Source of the DNA: Pollutibacter soli
GTDB taxonomy: Bacteria; Bacteroidota; Bacteroidia; Chitinophagales; Chitinophagaceae
Assembly (NCBI GenBank): GCA_029269725.1
Contig: JARJHS010000008.1
Coordinates: 184,388-248,387, forward strand
Length of the DNA stretch: 64,000 nt
Direction: 5' to 3'
In this document: piece after piece, positions 54,930-62,287 of the stretch
Position numbering within the stretch: position 1 is the first letter of the stretch
How the letters are laid out: every line of letters starts with the position of its first letter
Translations under genes and position numbers: made by a program
Notes under the pieces: model-generated
What the model saw: only the letters and a program-made list of their open reading frames with translations
The model's database searches: none
What the model was told of the DNA's origin: nothing

Positions 54930-55493
54930 CTATTTCTTTTTTTCAGCAGCAGCTACAAGTGTCCTGTCAATATATTGAACTACCTGGTCAACTTTATCAG
55001 AAGCATCAAAATGCATATCGGTATGAACCCATTGTGTCATTTTTTTGCCGCTGGCTTTATATTTCGCTTCGACTCTATACCAACTCAGCAACCAATTACC
55101 TTTTGTATGCTGGGGTTGTTGTTGTTCATTAACTTTTACCGAAAGGAAGATGGGCGTGTTGAATGTAATTGAATCAATGGCATCCATTCTTCTCTTTTTC
55201 CAGTAGGTCGCGATTGCCTGTTTGCCGATCAGGCTGTCGCCGCCATTCCAGTAATACCTGGCATTATCAGCGAACATGTTCGTCCAGGCATCAATATTAC
55301 CCGAGCTGAGATTGTCCAATCCACTTTTTCCTATGGCAACATATTTATCGTCGCCAATTTCAGTGGGAAGTGTTTTTGTTGTAGCCGGAGCCGCTTCTGC
55401 TGGGGCCGCCGCGGTGGGAACTTCTTTCCCTTTATCAGAATTACATGCAAGGAAGATGAGTGCACTACAAGCGCAGAAAAGGATTTTTTTCAT
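54930..55493 (-). CDS. NTF2/SnoaL-like lipoprotein
   Basis: This 187-residue predicted lipoprotein has lipobox LACN with Cys17 and an Ala/Glu/Pro-rich linker (about 20-45). Then comes an NTF2-like cone fold: AIGKSGLDNLSSGNIDAWTNMFADNARYYWNGGDSLIGKQAIATYWKKR carries the Asp/Trp pattern of SnoaL-like proteins. VNEQQQPQHTKGNWLLSWYRVEAKYKASGKKMTQWVHTDMHFD continues the sheet. The family includes enzymes and ligand-binding proteins with no predictable substrate. It has its own terminator and no obvious operon partner. Confidence 0.82.
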   Translation of the reverse strand: MKKILFCACSALIFLACNSDKGKEVPTAAAPAEAAPATTKTLPTEIGDDKYVAIGKSGLDNLSSGNIDAWTNMFADNARYYWNGGDSLIGKQAIATYWKKRRMDAIDSITFNTPIFLSVKVNEQQQPQHTKGNWLLSWYRVEAKYKASGKKMTQWVHTDMHFDASDKVDQVVQYIDRTLVAAAEKKK

Positions 55494-55695
55494 ACAAAGG
55501 TTTTAAACTTTTAAATAATAGCAGTGATGAGCAGGAGTAAAAGCGAAGTAACAGGGGGTATGGGGGTTGTCAGGACCGACAGCTAATGAATGTACAAATA
55601 TCTTTTATTGCAAGAAATGATTTACGGTGAAACGGATATTCTGTCTTTGATTATAATCAAGCCAATACCTATTTTCACAAAAAATCAACTGCTAT

Positions 55696-56160
55696 ATGAT
55701 CAGGCTCATGGGTATCGTATTGTTTTTTCTGATTATTTGTTCCTGCAATACCGAGGTAAAAACCGAGATTAACAATTCTTCTTCATTACCCATCGAAGGC
55801 ACCTGGCGCCTGGTATCGGGAAAAGTCAGTACAATCAAAGACACGACTTACACAGATTATACCAAGGGCCAGGAGATGATCAAAATCCTCAACAAAACCC
55901 ATTTTGCTTTCCTGCGTCACGATCTTTCCGGGGGTAAACAACCCGATGCGGTCTATGCTGCCGGAGGTGGTACCTATAAGCTTGAAGGGAATAAATATTC
56001 CGAGCACCTGGCATTTTTCAACGATCGCAACTGGGAAAATCATGATTTTCATTTCACGGTGGAAATCAAAGGCGATACACTTTTTCAATCAGGAGTTGAA
56101 AAAATTGATTCATTGGGAATTGATCAGGTGATCCTGGAGACGTATGTGAAGGTTAAATAA
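55696..56160 (+). CDS. Lipocalin-like small lipoprotein
   Basis: This 154-residue protein has a hydrophobic signal with lipobox ICSC, Cys17. The mature part has the pattern of small Bacteroidota lipocalin-like domains: IEGTWRLVSGKVSTI near the start (the GxW motif), GGGTYKLEGNKYSEHLAFF in the middle and ILETYVKVK at the end. Likely a beta-barrel anchored in the periplasmic face of a membrane or exposed. Role unknown. It is a single plus-strand gene before a repeat-rich region. Confidence 0.78.
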   Translation: MIRLMGIVLFFLIICSCNTEVKTEINNSSSLPIEGTWRLVSGKVSTIKDTTYTDYTKGQEMIKILNKTHFAFLRHDLSGGKQPDAVYAAGGGTYKLEGNKYSEHLAFFNDRNWENHDFHFTVEIKGDTLFQSGVEKIDSLGIDQVILETYVKVK

Positions 56161-56617
56161 GTTCATAGGTCATTGTTCGTAGTTCATAGCCTGCCTGCCG
56201 GCAGGTTTGAACAGCCCGTTCATCGTTCATCGTTGTTCGTTTTTCGTTGTTCGTTGGAACTGCCAGTTTACTTTTTATGGCTGGAGAGCTGATGTTGTCG
56301 CTTCACAGGACGCTCCTTACAGAGCGGTAAATTGGGGTACTTTAAAAATGTTTTGCTACAAACAAGGAGCAAAAAGCCTTTGTTTTGGAATTGATTTGAT
56401 TTCACTATAAAATTCCAACTGTTACCTGATGCTATTCAGCAGATTAATTCCACCTCTTCTTACAACTGAGAACCAGCTATACAGGAGTGAATTGATCTCG
56501 GGAGAAAATATTAATGAGCACTTGCCCGAAGCAATTCATCTGGCTGGCTACTCATGTTCTTATAATCCAGAACCGACAACTAATGCAAGCCTGCTGTCAA
56601 CGAAAAACGAAAAACGA
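56161..56617. repeat. Intergenic repeat element, copy A
   Basis: No gene is seen. After a CCTGCCTGCCGGCAGG palindrome (56190-56205) come an array of TTCGTTGTTCG type units (56219-56255) and a CGCTC/GAGCG hairpin (56311-56326). A GCTACAAAC segment (56355-56363) and AT-rich DNA follow, then GACAACTAATGCAAGCCTGC and the opposite-orientation array AACGAAAAACGAAAAACG (56599-56616), which abuts the stop codon of the coiled-coil gene. The same order of parts occurs in copy B. Confidence 0.75.
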
Positions 56618-57091
56618 TCAACGAGCCCCTTCCTGCCTTGTTTCAGATAAAAGTTTCTCCAGTTGTTTTTCTTCTTTCTGTATCGATTTTTTCATCAGGC
56701 GGATTTTTTTCTCAAGACTTTTTTCTTCTTTTAAAGCAATACGTGCCCGCTTTGAACTTTTCCTTGCTTCTCTGGCAGCCTTATATGCACGCTTGCTGTA
56801 TTTTTTTTCAGGCGCATTTTTCTGCAGCGCTCGTGCGGCACTGGCGTTGTCAGCAACGGCTTCGTTAGATTTTGCAACAGCTGCTTTTGTTTCCGTCGCC
56901 TGATCGTTCAGTTGCTTTTCCAGCCCTGCGAGCTCCAGCTTTTTCTTTTCAATGCTTTGTTGTTTCTGCACAACCGCTTCACTTGCTGTAAAACTGATCG
57001 TGTGAGCGGTGACAGAATCACTGTTAGCCGTTTGTGAGAAACTGAAACCCGAGATGAATACTGTCAGCATGCAAATCAAAAGGCGCTTCAT
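56618..57091 (-). CDS. Exported Lys/Ala-rich coiled-coil protein, paralogue 1
   Basis: This 157-residue protein has a signal peptide (1-19) followed by a long, highly charged alpha-helical coiled coil from about residue 35 (VVQKQQSIEKKKLELAGLEKQLNDQ). A middle Ala-rich stretch (KSNEAVADNASAARALQK) and a basic C-terminal half (SKRAYKAAREARKSSKRAR) follow. It is likely periplasmic. No family is recognised beyond general coiled coil. It is about 40-45 percent identical by eye to the next minus-strand gene, with matching block order. Its stop lies at the edge of a repeat array. Confidence 0.75.
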   Translation of the reverse strand: MKRLLICMLTVFISGFSFSQTANSDSVTAHTISFTASEAVVQKQQSIEKKKLELAGLEKQLNDQATETKAAVAKSNEAVADNASAARALQKNAPEKKYSKRAYKAAREARKSSKRARIALKEEKSLEKKIRLMKKSIQKEEKQLEKLLSETRQEGAR

Positions 57092-57607
57092 ATTCCGTTT
57101 TTGATCATGTATTCAAAAGGCCTGCCAGCCCGTTAGGCGTTGTTCGTTTTTCGTTTTTCGTTGTTCTACGGTATTGCGGGTTTGTTTTTATGTAGATAAC
57201 GCGTTAGCGGTATTGCTTTACAGGACGCTCCTGACGGAGCGGTAAATCGGGCTGCCTTGAAAAATTGTGTTGCTACAAACGGGATGCTCCGATGGAGCAA
57301 ACAGCCGCCGGTCTGGCTGTTATTAGGGGAGAATTTGATTTCTTATTACTGATGCAATTAATCAGCATAACCCACCTGTCCTGACAACCGGCAACTTGCT
57401 GTTCATCGAATTAATCTCTGGAGAAACTATCATTAAGCTGTTACTTTATCCTATTTACCAAGGGCACTCCACCTTTTTTAACAACTAACAACCTGCCTAT
57501 CGGCAGGCAAGCCGACAACCAATGCAACCGGCTGTTAACGAAAAACGAAAAACGAAAAACGAAAAACGAACAACGAACAACGAACAACGAACAACGAACA
57601 ACCAACA
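57092..57607. repeat. Intergenic repeat element, copy B
   Basis: No gene is seen. Parts in order: array of TTCGTTTTTCG units (57138-57168), hairpin CGCTCC/GGAGCG (57226-57241), a GCTACAAAC segment (57272-57280), hairpin TGCTCC/GGAGCA (57285-57299), hairpin AACAGCC/GGCTGTT (57299-57320), an AT-rich middle, CCTGCCTATCGGCAGGC (57492-57508), CCGACAACCAATGCAACCGG, and the opposite array of AACGAAAAACG/AACAACG units (57536-57602) ending just before the next gene's stop. The order matches copy A. Confidence 0.78.
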
Positions 57608-58030
57608 CTACTTCATCAACTTCGCCAGCCTCTTCTCCTCCTTGCTGATCGCTTTCTTTTTTTTCTTAATCGATTTCTTTATTTTTTCTTCCTGGTTTCG
57701 CGCTTTTTTTACTTCTTTGGAAGCTTTCTTCGCATCATCTGCTGCATTATGTGCGCGTTTGGAATTTTTTTTGCTGCCCGCGTTTTTCTTCAATTTTTTT
57801 GATGCGTCACCATAATCATCGGCCGCCAGTCTTGATTTCTTTTCTGCAGCGCTCGTTGCTGCCAATGCATCGTTAAGTTGTTGCTGCAGACCAGAAAGTT
57901 CGCTTTTCAATTTCGCAATGCTTTGTTGCTTTACTGTAATTTCTGCAGCATGCGGACCAGTTGCCGGACTTGTTTGGGCGTGTGAGTTAATAGCGCAAAA
58001 GAAAATCAATGAAAAAAGAAATCGTTTCAT
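57608..58030 (-). CDS. Exported Lys/Ala-rich coiled-coil protein, paralogue 2
   Basis: ATG 58030 gives 140 residues (an ATG nine bases earlier is possible) with a signal peptide ending near SHAQ. The mature protein repeats the plan of paralogue 1: VKQQSIAKLKSELSGLQQQLNDALAATSAAEKKS, then SKKLKKNAGSKKNSKRAHNAADDAKKASKEVKKA, and a very lysine-rich C terminus. The shared QQSIxKxKxELxGLxxQLND block shows common ancestry. Strong positive charge could suit binding of DNA or cell-wall polymers, but nothing specific is visible. Confidence 0.75.
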   Translation of the reverse strand: MKRFLFSLIFFCAINSHAQTSPATGPHAAEITVKQQSIAKLKSELSGLQQQLNDALAATSAAEKKSRLAADDYGDASKKLKKNAGSKKNSKRAHNAADDAKKASKEVKKARNQEEKIKKSIKKKKKAISKEEKRLAKLMK

Positions 58031-58262
58031 AACCCGCATTTAGTCTTTTCAAAATTCTGAAATCCTTTTTGTTGTATACCTTACAAATGTAGTGATCCCA
58101 TGGAACTCGGGATATGCACAAGGGTTAATCCATAGGGATTTACATTTTATGAATACTTAAAAAATACAGATTCTTTCTTAAATTAAGTGGTATTACAGAG
58201 ACAATTGATAAGCCAGAAAGACAGATAAAAAATCATTCCAGCTAAAGAAATATTAAAAAGAT

Positions 58263-59039
58263 ATGAGAAGATTTATGACAATTGTTTTTTTTCTCACATC
58301 TTCCGCTATCGTTTCGTTTGCGCAAAGCCAAAAGTATTCACCTGCGAATCTGCATTCGCATAACGATTACGACAGACCGGATCCGTTTTATAATGCATTC
58401 AAAAATGGGATAGGCAGTATTGAGGCTGATATCTTCCTGCACGATGGTAAATTATTAGTGGCTCATGAATTGAATGAGCTGCGGGCCAGTCGCACCCTTG
58501 AACGATTGTACCTTCGTCCATTGCAGAAGATGATTCGCAAAAACGGGAAATATCTTTTCGCCGGAAATACACACAATCTGATTTTATTGATCGATGTTAA
58601 ATCGGCTGCAAGACCTGCAATTGATTCACTGGTGCAATTATTAAAGAATTTTCCGGAACTGATCACATCTCCCGTTCTGAAAATTGCCATATCAGGCAAT
58701 CGTCCGGCGTTGAACGAGTGGAAACTCTTTCCTGATTTTATTTATTTCGATGGAGTTGCAGGAAAAAATTATCCTGACAGTGCATTGGGCAGAATTGCGC
58801 TGATGAGTGAAAATTTTCACAACTTCAGCGATTGGATCGGATCAGGACCTGTTGACAAAGAGCAAATGGCTGCGCTTCAGAAACTCGTAGAAAATGAACA
58901 TGCGCGGAATAAATTGGTGCGTTTGTGGTACACACCGGATAATAAGGCGACCTGGGATTTATTTATGAAACTGGGAGTTGACCTGATCAATACGGATAAG
59001 GTGGATGAGGCGGCGGAGTATATTTTGGGGATACCGTAG
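58263..59039 (+). CDS. Secreted PI-PLC/GDPD-like phosphodiesterase
   Basis: This 258-residue exported protein has a signal peptide (about 1-20) and then NLHSHNDYDRPDPFYNAFKNGIGSIEADIFLHDGKLLVAHE. This is the start of the PLC-like TIM barrel of glycerophosphodiester phosphodiesterase relatives, with His31/His33, the Glu-x-Asp metal pair and the second catalytic histidine. LILLIDVKSAARPAIDSL and the Trp-rich VRLWYTPDNKATWDLFMKLGVDLINTDKVD tail follow. Substrate may be a phospholipid headgroup or sugar phosphate; it is not determined by context. Confidence 0.85.
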   Translation: MRRFMTIVFFLTSSAIVSFAQSQKYSPANLHSHNDYDRPDPFYNAFKNGIGSIEADIFLHDGKLLVAHELNELRASRTLERLYLRPLQKMIRKNGKYLFAGNTHNLILLIDVKSAARPAIDSLVQLLKNFPELITSPVLKIAISGNRPALNEWKLFPDFIYFDGVAGKNYPDSALGRIALMSENFHNFSDWIGSGPVDKEQMAALQKLVENEHARNKLVRLWYTPDNKATWDLFMKLGVDLINTDKVDEAAEYILGIP

Positions 59040-59249
59040 GCAGTCGGAGACGGGGCAAAAGTAAGTAGGCAATAGCCTGCCTGCCGGCGGGGCAAAAGAA
59101 ACAGCCAGTGAGAAGTTGAGAAAGAAGTGAATAGCTAACTGATTTATTTTCACATTTCAAATTTTTGGGTGAATGAAGCCTACAAAAAATTACCAGTTGG
59201 AATTGTAAATCGACAGGAATTCAGGAAGTTGAAATTTTATTATTGATCA

Positions 59250-60101
59250 TTAATAATCCGGTTTGTTTTTCCTTCGCCTTTTCCGCAACATAGTTATAGT
59301 TGGTATTAAAATGACAGTGATAGCGAAAGTGATAAAAGCCCAATTGCTGGATGTAAATTTCCAAACTGATTTTGTTAGTGTAGTCTCAACATCAATGGTA
59401 GTGTCATAAATTGTAAAATCTCTTTCTGAATCACCGATAGTCGTTTTTGCAATTAATTTAAGTTGTTGTTTTTCGCCGGGCTGTAATGGTTTGATCTTAT
59501 ATTCCCAGGTAGTTCCTGTCAGATCATCAACCTGCTGTTTTTCGGTATTCAGATCTCTGATGGTAAAGTTTTCCCCGGTAGGGTCTATCAATTTAATACT
59601 TACACTTTTCCCGACTAAAACTGTACTCAGGATGGTGCCCTTTTTTGGCATCACACTCATCACAATCATTGTATCAACACCTTTTGAAACAGAAACTTTC
59701 GCATCATACCATTCATCAACTTCCATTTGCCGTGGAATATTATGTGCAATATTTCCGCGTGTTAAATTCTTAAAATCATCTTCAGACGGAGTTGTTGGAT
59801 TTTGAGAAGTATCCGATGGCTTCTTTATCGGCACTCCCTGGGGTTTATTTCCGTATGGCTTTTTTACCGTGTCAGGAGAGGCATGGCCTGTGGTATCCAC
59901 AGCTACAGCCACTGAATCAACAGCGGTAACAATTGAATCAACAGCGGTAGCAGCGGAATCTACAGCTGCTGTCGATTCATTCATTTCGCTTCCGCAACGG
60001 CATGATCTGACAAGGAAAATTATAATTACAATCAGGCAAAACCTGACTACGGCGTTTGAAAAATTACTAAACCGGCTCTCCGGTTGGGTTTGACTGGACA
60101 T
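59250..60101 (-). CDS. Unrecognised two-membrane-segment protein with AVDS heptad repeats
   Basis: This 283-residue protein has a membrane segment near the N terminus (17-32, VVRFCLIVIIIFLVRSC) and another at the C terminus (253-272), followed by a basic tail RKRRRKNKPDY. After the first segment are four degenerate seven-residue repeats around TAVDSxx (residues 44-70), then a Pro/Lys/Thr linker. A beta-rich domain (about 115-245) includes NIPRQMEVDEWYDAKVSVSKGVDTMIV and WEYKIKPLQPGEKQQLKLIAKTTI. The layout fits an Ig-like extracytoplasmic domain held between two anchors. No family is recognised. It is a single minus-strand gene. Confidence 0.7.
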   Translation of the reverse strand: MSSQTQPESRFSNFSNAVVRFCLIVIIIFLVRSCRCGSEMNESTAAVDSAATAVDSIVTAVDSVAVAVDTTGHASPDTVKKPYGNKPQGVPIKKPSDTSQNPTTPSEDDFKNLTRGNIAHNIPRQMEVDEWYDAKVSVSKGVDTMIVMSVMPKKGTILSTVLVGKSVSIKLIDPTGENFTIRDLNTEKQQVDDLTGTTWEYKIKPLQPGEKQQLKLIAKTTIGDSERDFTIYDTTIDVETTLTKSVWKFTSSNWAFITFAITVILIPTITMLRKRRRKNKPDY

Positions 60102-60420
60102 AAGGATAGGTTGGCTCCTTTAAGTTAAAAAATTTTCCAGTCTGCTGAACCGTATTATCACGGTACTCAATAGTTAAAAAAGGCGTCAGAAAAGGTAAAT
60201 GAAAATGAGGCTTGGGATAAATTGATAAGGATTTCTTTCGAAATAAAAATCCAAGGCAAATCCTTGTTGAAATAAAAATGACGCGAGAGATCGCGTCATT
60301 TAAAATTTTTAGCCAAACTCACAGACTCTGTTCTGACAACCGGCAACCAGCCTGCCGGCAGACAAGCTGAAAACTCCGGAATTCGGAGGGCTACCAGTTT
60401 TTCCTCCCGAATTTTCTACG
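60102..60420. other. Gene-free stretch downstream of tRNA-Leu
   Basis: No gene is seen. It holds the tRNA-Leu terminator (60278-60299), a CTGACAACCGGCAACCAGCC segment at 60332-60351 that resembles one in repeat element B (near 57382), a CCTGCCGGCAG piece at 60351-60361, and CTCCGGAATTCGGAG (60374-60388), a small perfect palindrome. Confidence 0.6.
60278..60299 (-). terminator. Intrinsic terminator after tRNA-Leu
   Basis: ATGACGCGA (60278-60286) and TCGCGTCAT (60291-60299) form a perfect 9-bp stem around a 4-base loop. On the minus strand the stem is followed by TTTTATTTC, fitting termination of the tRNA-Leu transcript 120 bases beyond the tRNA. Confidence 0.75.
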
Positions 60421-60507
60421 TGCCCCGGGCGGGACTTGAACCCGCACTCGCTTTTTCGGCGAACAGGATTTTAAGTCCTGCGTGTCTACCAATTCCACCA
60501 CCAGGGC
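60421..60507 (-). tRNA. tRNA-Leu (anticodon TAA)
   Basis: The 87-base minus-strand sequence folds as a class II tRNA. The acceptor arm GCCCTGG pairs with CCGGGGC with one G-U and discriminator A. The anticodon loop ACTTAAAAT carries TAA. There is a long variable arm (GTTCGCC...GCGAG region) and a GCGGGTTCAAGTCCCGC T-arm. CCA is not encoded. Confidence 0.95.
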
Positions 60508-60545
60508 TGGTGATTGATCTGCTCTCGGCAAATATTCAAAAAAAA

Positions 60546-60568
60546 CCGCCTGTGATAATCGCAGGCGG
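60546..60568 (-). terminator. Distal intrinsic terminator between the tRNA genes
   Basis: CCGCCTG (60546-60552) pairs with CAGGCGG (60562-60568). On the minus strand it is followed by GTTTTT-type T-run (60545-60538). It is the second of two similar hairpins after tRNA-Gly. Confidence 0.75.
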
Positions 60569-60576
60569 AAAAAAAA

Positions 60577-60603
60577 TCCGCCTTTGTTACAAACGTAGGC
60601 GGA
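60577..60603 (-). terminator. Proximal intrinsic terminator of tRNA-Gly
   Basis: TCCGCCT (60577-60583) pairs with AGGCGGA (60597-60603), followed on the minus strand by TTTTTTTT (60576-60569). It lies five bases past the tRNA-Gly end. Stem sequence (CCGCCT) is shared with the distal hairpin, so the pair may be a duplication. Confidence 0.78.
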
Positions 60604-60608
60604 ACTTG

Positions 60609-60681
60609 AGCGGAAGACGAGATTCGAACCCGCGACCCTCACCTTGGCAAGGTGATGCTCTACCAGCTGAGCTACTTCCGC
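60609..60681 (-). tRNA. tRNA-Gly (anticodon GCC)
   Basis: The 73-base minus-strand sequence has acceptor GCGGAAG / CTTCCGC with discriminator T, a GCTCAGCTGGTAGAGC D-arm and an anticodon stem CACCTTGCCAAGGTG with GCC. The T-arm is GCGGGTTCGAATCTCGT. CCA is not encoded. Confidence 0.96.
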
Positions 60682-60805
60682 GTTTTATCTGCCGAGACCT
60701 TGGTCAGGCAGAGGATTTTGCCAACGTTTTACTGAAGGCAGTACTTGTTCTTCAAAACGGACGGCAAAAATAGCAAAACCAGCCGAATGAAAAAATTTTT
60801 ACGAC

Positions 60806-61015
60806 TTATTTGTATTTGGGAGTATAAAGGCTGCTCTCCGGTACTTCTACATTGGGTTTGCCTTTATAGCGCATGGAGTACAGGCCGTAGCAGCCACCCA
60901 TCAGCATAGCTGTAAATGTGAAAATCTGTACATGAAAAAGAAAACGGGATGATGATACCCAGTTTCTCGCAAAGTCAGTTCTTTCCGGTTTATCTGCCTG
61001 TACGTGATGATCCAT
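60806..61015 (-). CDS. Small single-pass membrane protein (69 residues)
   Basis: ATG 61015 gives 69 residues: a polar N terminus with DHHVQADKPERTDFARNWVSSS, one membrane segment (about 27-46, FLFHVQIFTFTAMLMGGCYGLY), and a tail SMRYKGKPNVEVPESSLYTPKYK. A longer frame to 61090 overlaps the glycosyltransferase stop. It starts 58 bases after that stop on the same strand, so it may be co-expressed. No family is recognised; composition and clean start favour a real gene. Confidence 0.65.
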   Translation of the reverse strand: MDHHVQADKPERTDFARNWVSSSRFLFHVQIFTFTAMLMGGCYGLYSMRYKGKPNVEVPESSLYTPKYK

Positions 61016-61073
61016 AATAGTTTTGATTGCTGTGCAAAAATAAGGGTTGAAATGTAATATCCCTAGCGTGATT

Positions 61074-62126
61074 TTATTTTTTAGATGCATTCATCTCGCT
61101 GTAGGTTTTTTTACCCTGGATAAAATGCTTCCACACAATATTACCGGGATAAATAGTATCGGGTTTATGCATTTTCTTTTTGGGGAACAGCCCTTGTTTC
61201 CTGTGCCTTAACCACCAGCCAAAAAACCCCCAATGCGCCTTGATCACTGCACGAACATAGGTCTCCTGGCCAATGAAAACATTCTTCAATGCACTCACCA
61301 GATCAAGCAATAATCTGTAAGGTATTTTCCAGAGCCTTTCCCCGCGGTAATAGTTTTTATACAACATGATGAGGTTGTTCCTGAAATTCAGATAAACCTT
61401 CAGCGTATTTCCTTTCGGAAGTGTCCCGCCGCCTACATGATACACCAACGATTTCGGACAAACGAAAATTTTGTAATTCGACAATTGCATGCGCCAGCAG
61501 AGATCGATCTCTTCCTGGTGGGCAAAGAAAAAAGGATCAAAACCGCCCATCTCATGAAAGACCCTCGTCCTTACGAAAAAAGCGCAGCCACTGGCCCAGA
61601 AAATTTCAACATTGTCATTGTACTGACCATTATCATGCTCGCAATAATCAAATATGCGACCGCGACAAAAAGGATAACCATAACGATCGATATATCCCCC
61701 TGCAGCGCCTGCATACTCAAAACGATTTCTCTCTGCCCACATTAGAATTTTAGGCTGACAAGCGGCAATGAATTTGTCCGATTCCATCAGTTCAATCACG
61801 GGTTCTATCCATCCCGGAGTCACTTCCACATCGGAGTTCAGCAACACACAATATTCAGCAGACACTTTTTGTAATGCAGTATTGTATCCTTTGGCATATC
61901 CTTCATTAACCGGGCTGCGCAGAATTTCAATGTCCGGATAATTCATTTCAAGAAAGCTGACGGAATCATCAGTCGATCCGTTATCCGCAACAATTAATGA
62001 CATGTTGGGATAGGTAGATTGCTGGAGAAAGGGTAGGAAATGTTCCAGGTGTTTTCTGCCGTTCCAGTTCAGTATCACTACAGCTACCTTCGGATATGAT
62101 TGCAAACCTTCGGGATTATTTGTCAA
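61074..62126 (-). CDS. Family 2 glycosyltransferase
   Basis: This 350-residue GT-A enzyme has VAVVILNWNGRKHLEHFLPFLQQ at the start, VADNGSTDDSVSFLE, NEGYAKGYNTAL, the DxD-type motif in CVLLNSDVEVTPGW, and FFAHQEEIDLCWRMQLSNYKI. These are typical of GT2 rhamnosyl- or galactosyltransferase-like proteins that build surface polysaccharides or O-antigen. No ATG is near the N terminus; TTG 62126 (TNNPEGLQSYPKVAVV) is the probable start. There are no membrane segments, so it is a peripheral cytoplasmic enzyme. It diverges from the sensor kinase. Confidence 0.92.
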   Translation of the reverse strand: MTNNPEGLQSYPKVAVVILNWNGRKHLEHFLPFLQQSTYPNMSLIVADNGSTDDSVSFLEMNYPDIEILRSPVNEGYAKGYNTALQKVSAEYCVLLNSDVEVTPGWIEPVIELMESDKFIAACQPKILMWAERNRFEYAGAAGGYIDRYGYPFCRGRIFDYCEHDNGQYNDNVEIFWASGCAFFVRTRVFHEMGGFDPFFFAHQEEIDLCWRMQLSNYKIFVCPKSLVYHVGGGTLPKGNTLKVYLNFRNNLIMLYKNYYRGERLWKIPYRLLLDLVSALKNVFIGQETYVRAVIKAHWGFFGWWLRHRKQGLFPKKKMHKPDTIYPGNIVWKHFIQGKKTYSEMNASKK

Positions 62127-62287
62127 AAATATAATTTGAACCTATTCAACCCCATTTTTTCAGAGGAATCGACGACATTTAACTCATTTATCCTCCGGAT
62201 ATTTCGCAAAAATGAAATTTCCCCGGCATTTTTCGTTTTACATTGAATGCAGGACTAAAAGCGGGTTCGATTACACGATTATAACAC

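Noticed and set aside
56207..56903. Plus-strand frames in repeat element A and opposite paralogue 1
   Set aside because: They consist of repeat DNA and the antisense of a lysine-rich gene; composition is non-protein-like.
57536..57602. Possible CRISPR array in the AACGAAAAACG repeats
   Set aside because: Units are 6-12 bases with no unique spacers and no cas genes nearby.
60391..60773. Frames on both strands across the tRNA genes
   Set aside because: They overlap tRNA-Leu, tRNA-Gly and their terminators; typical spurious tRNA frames.
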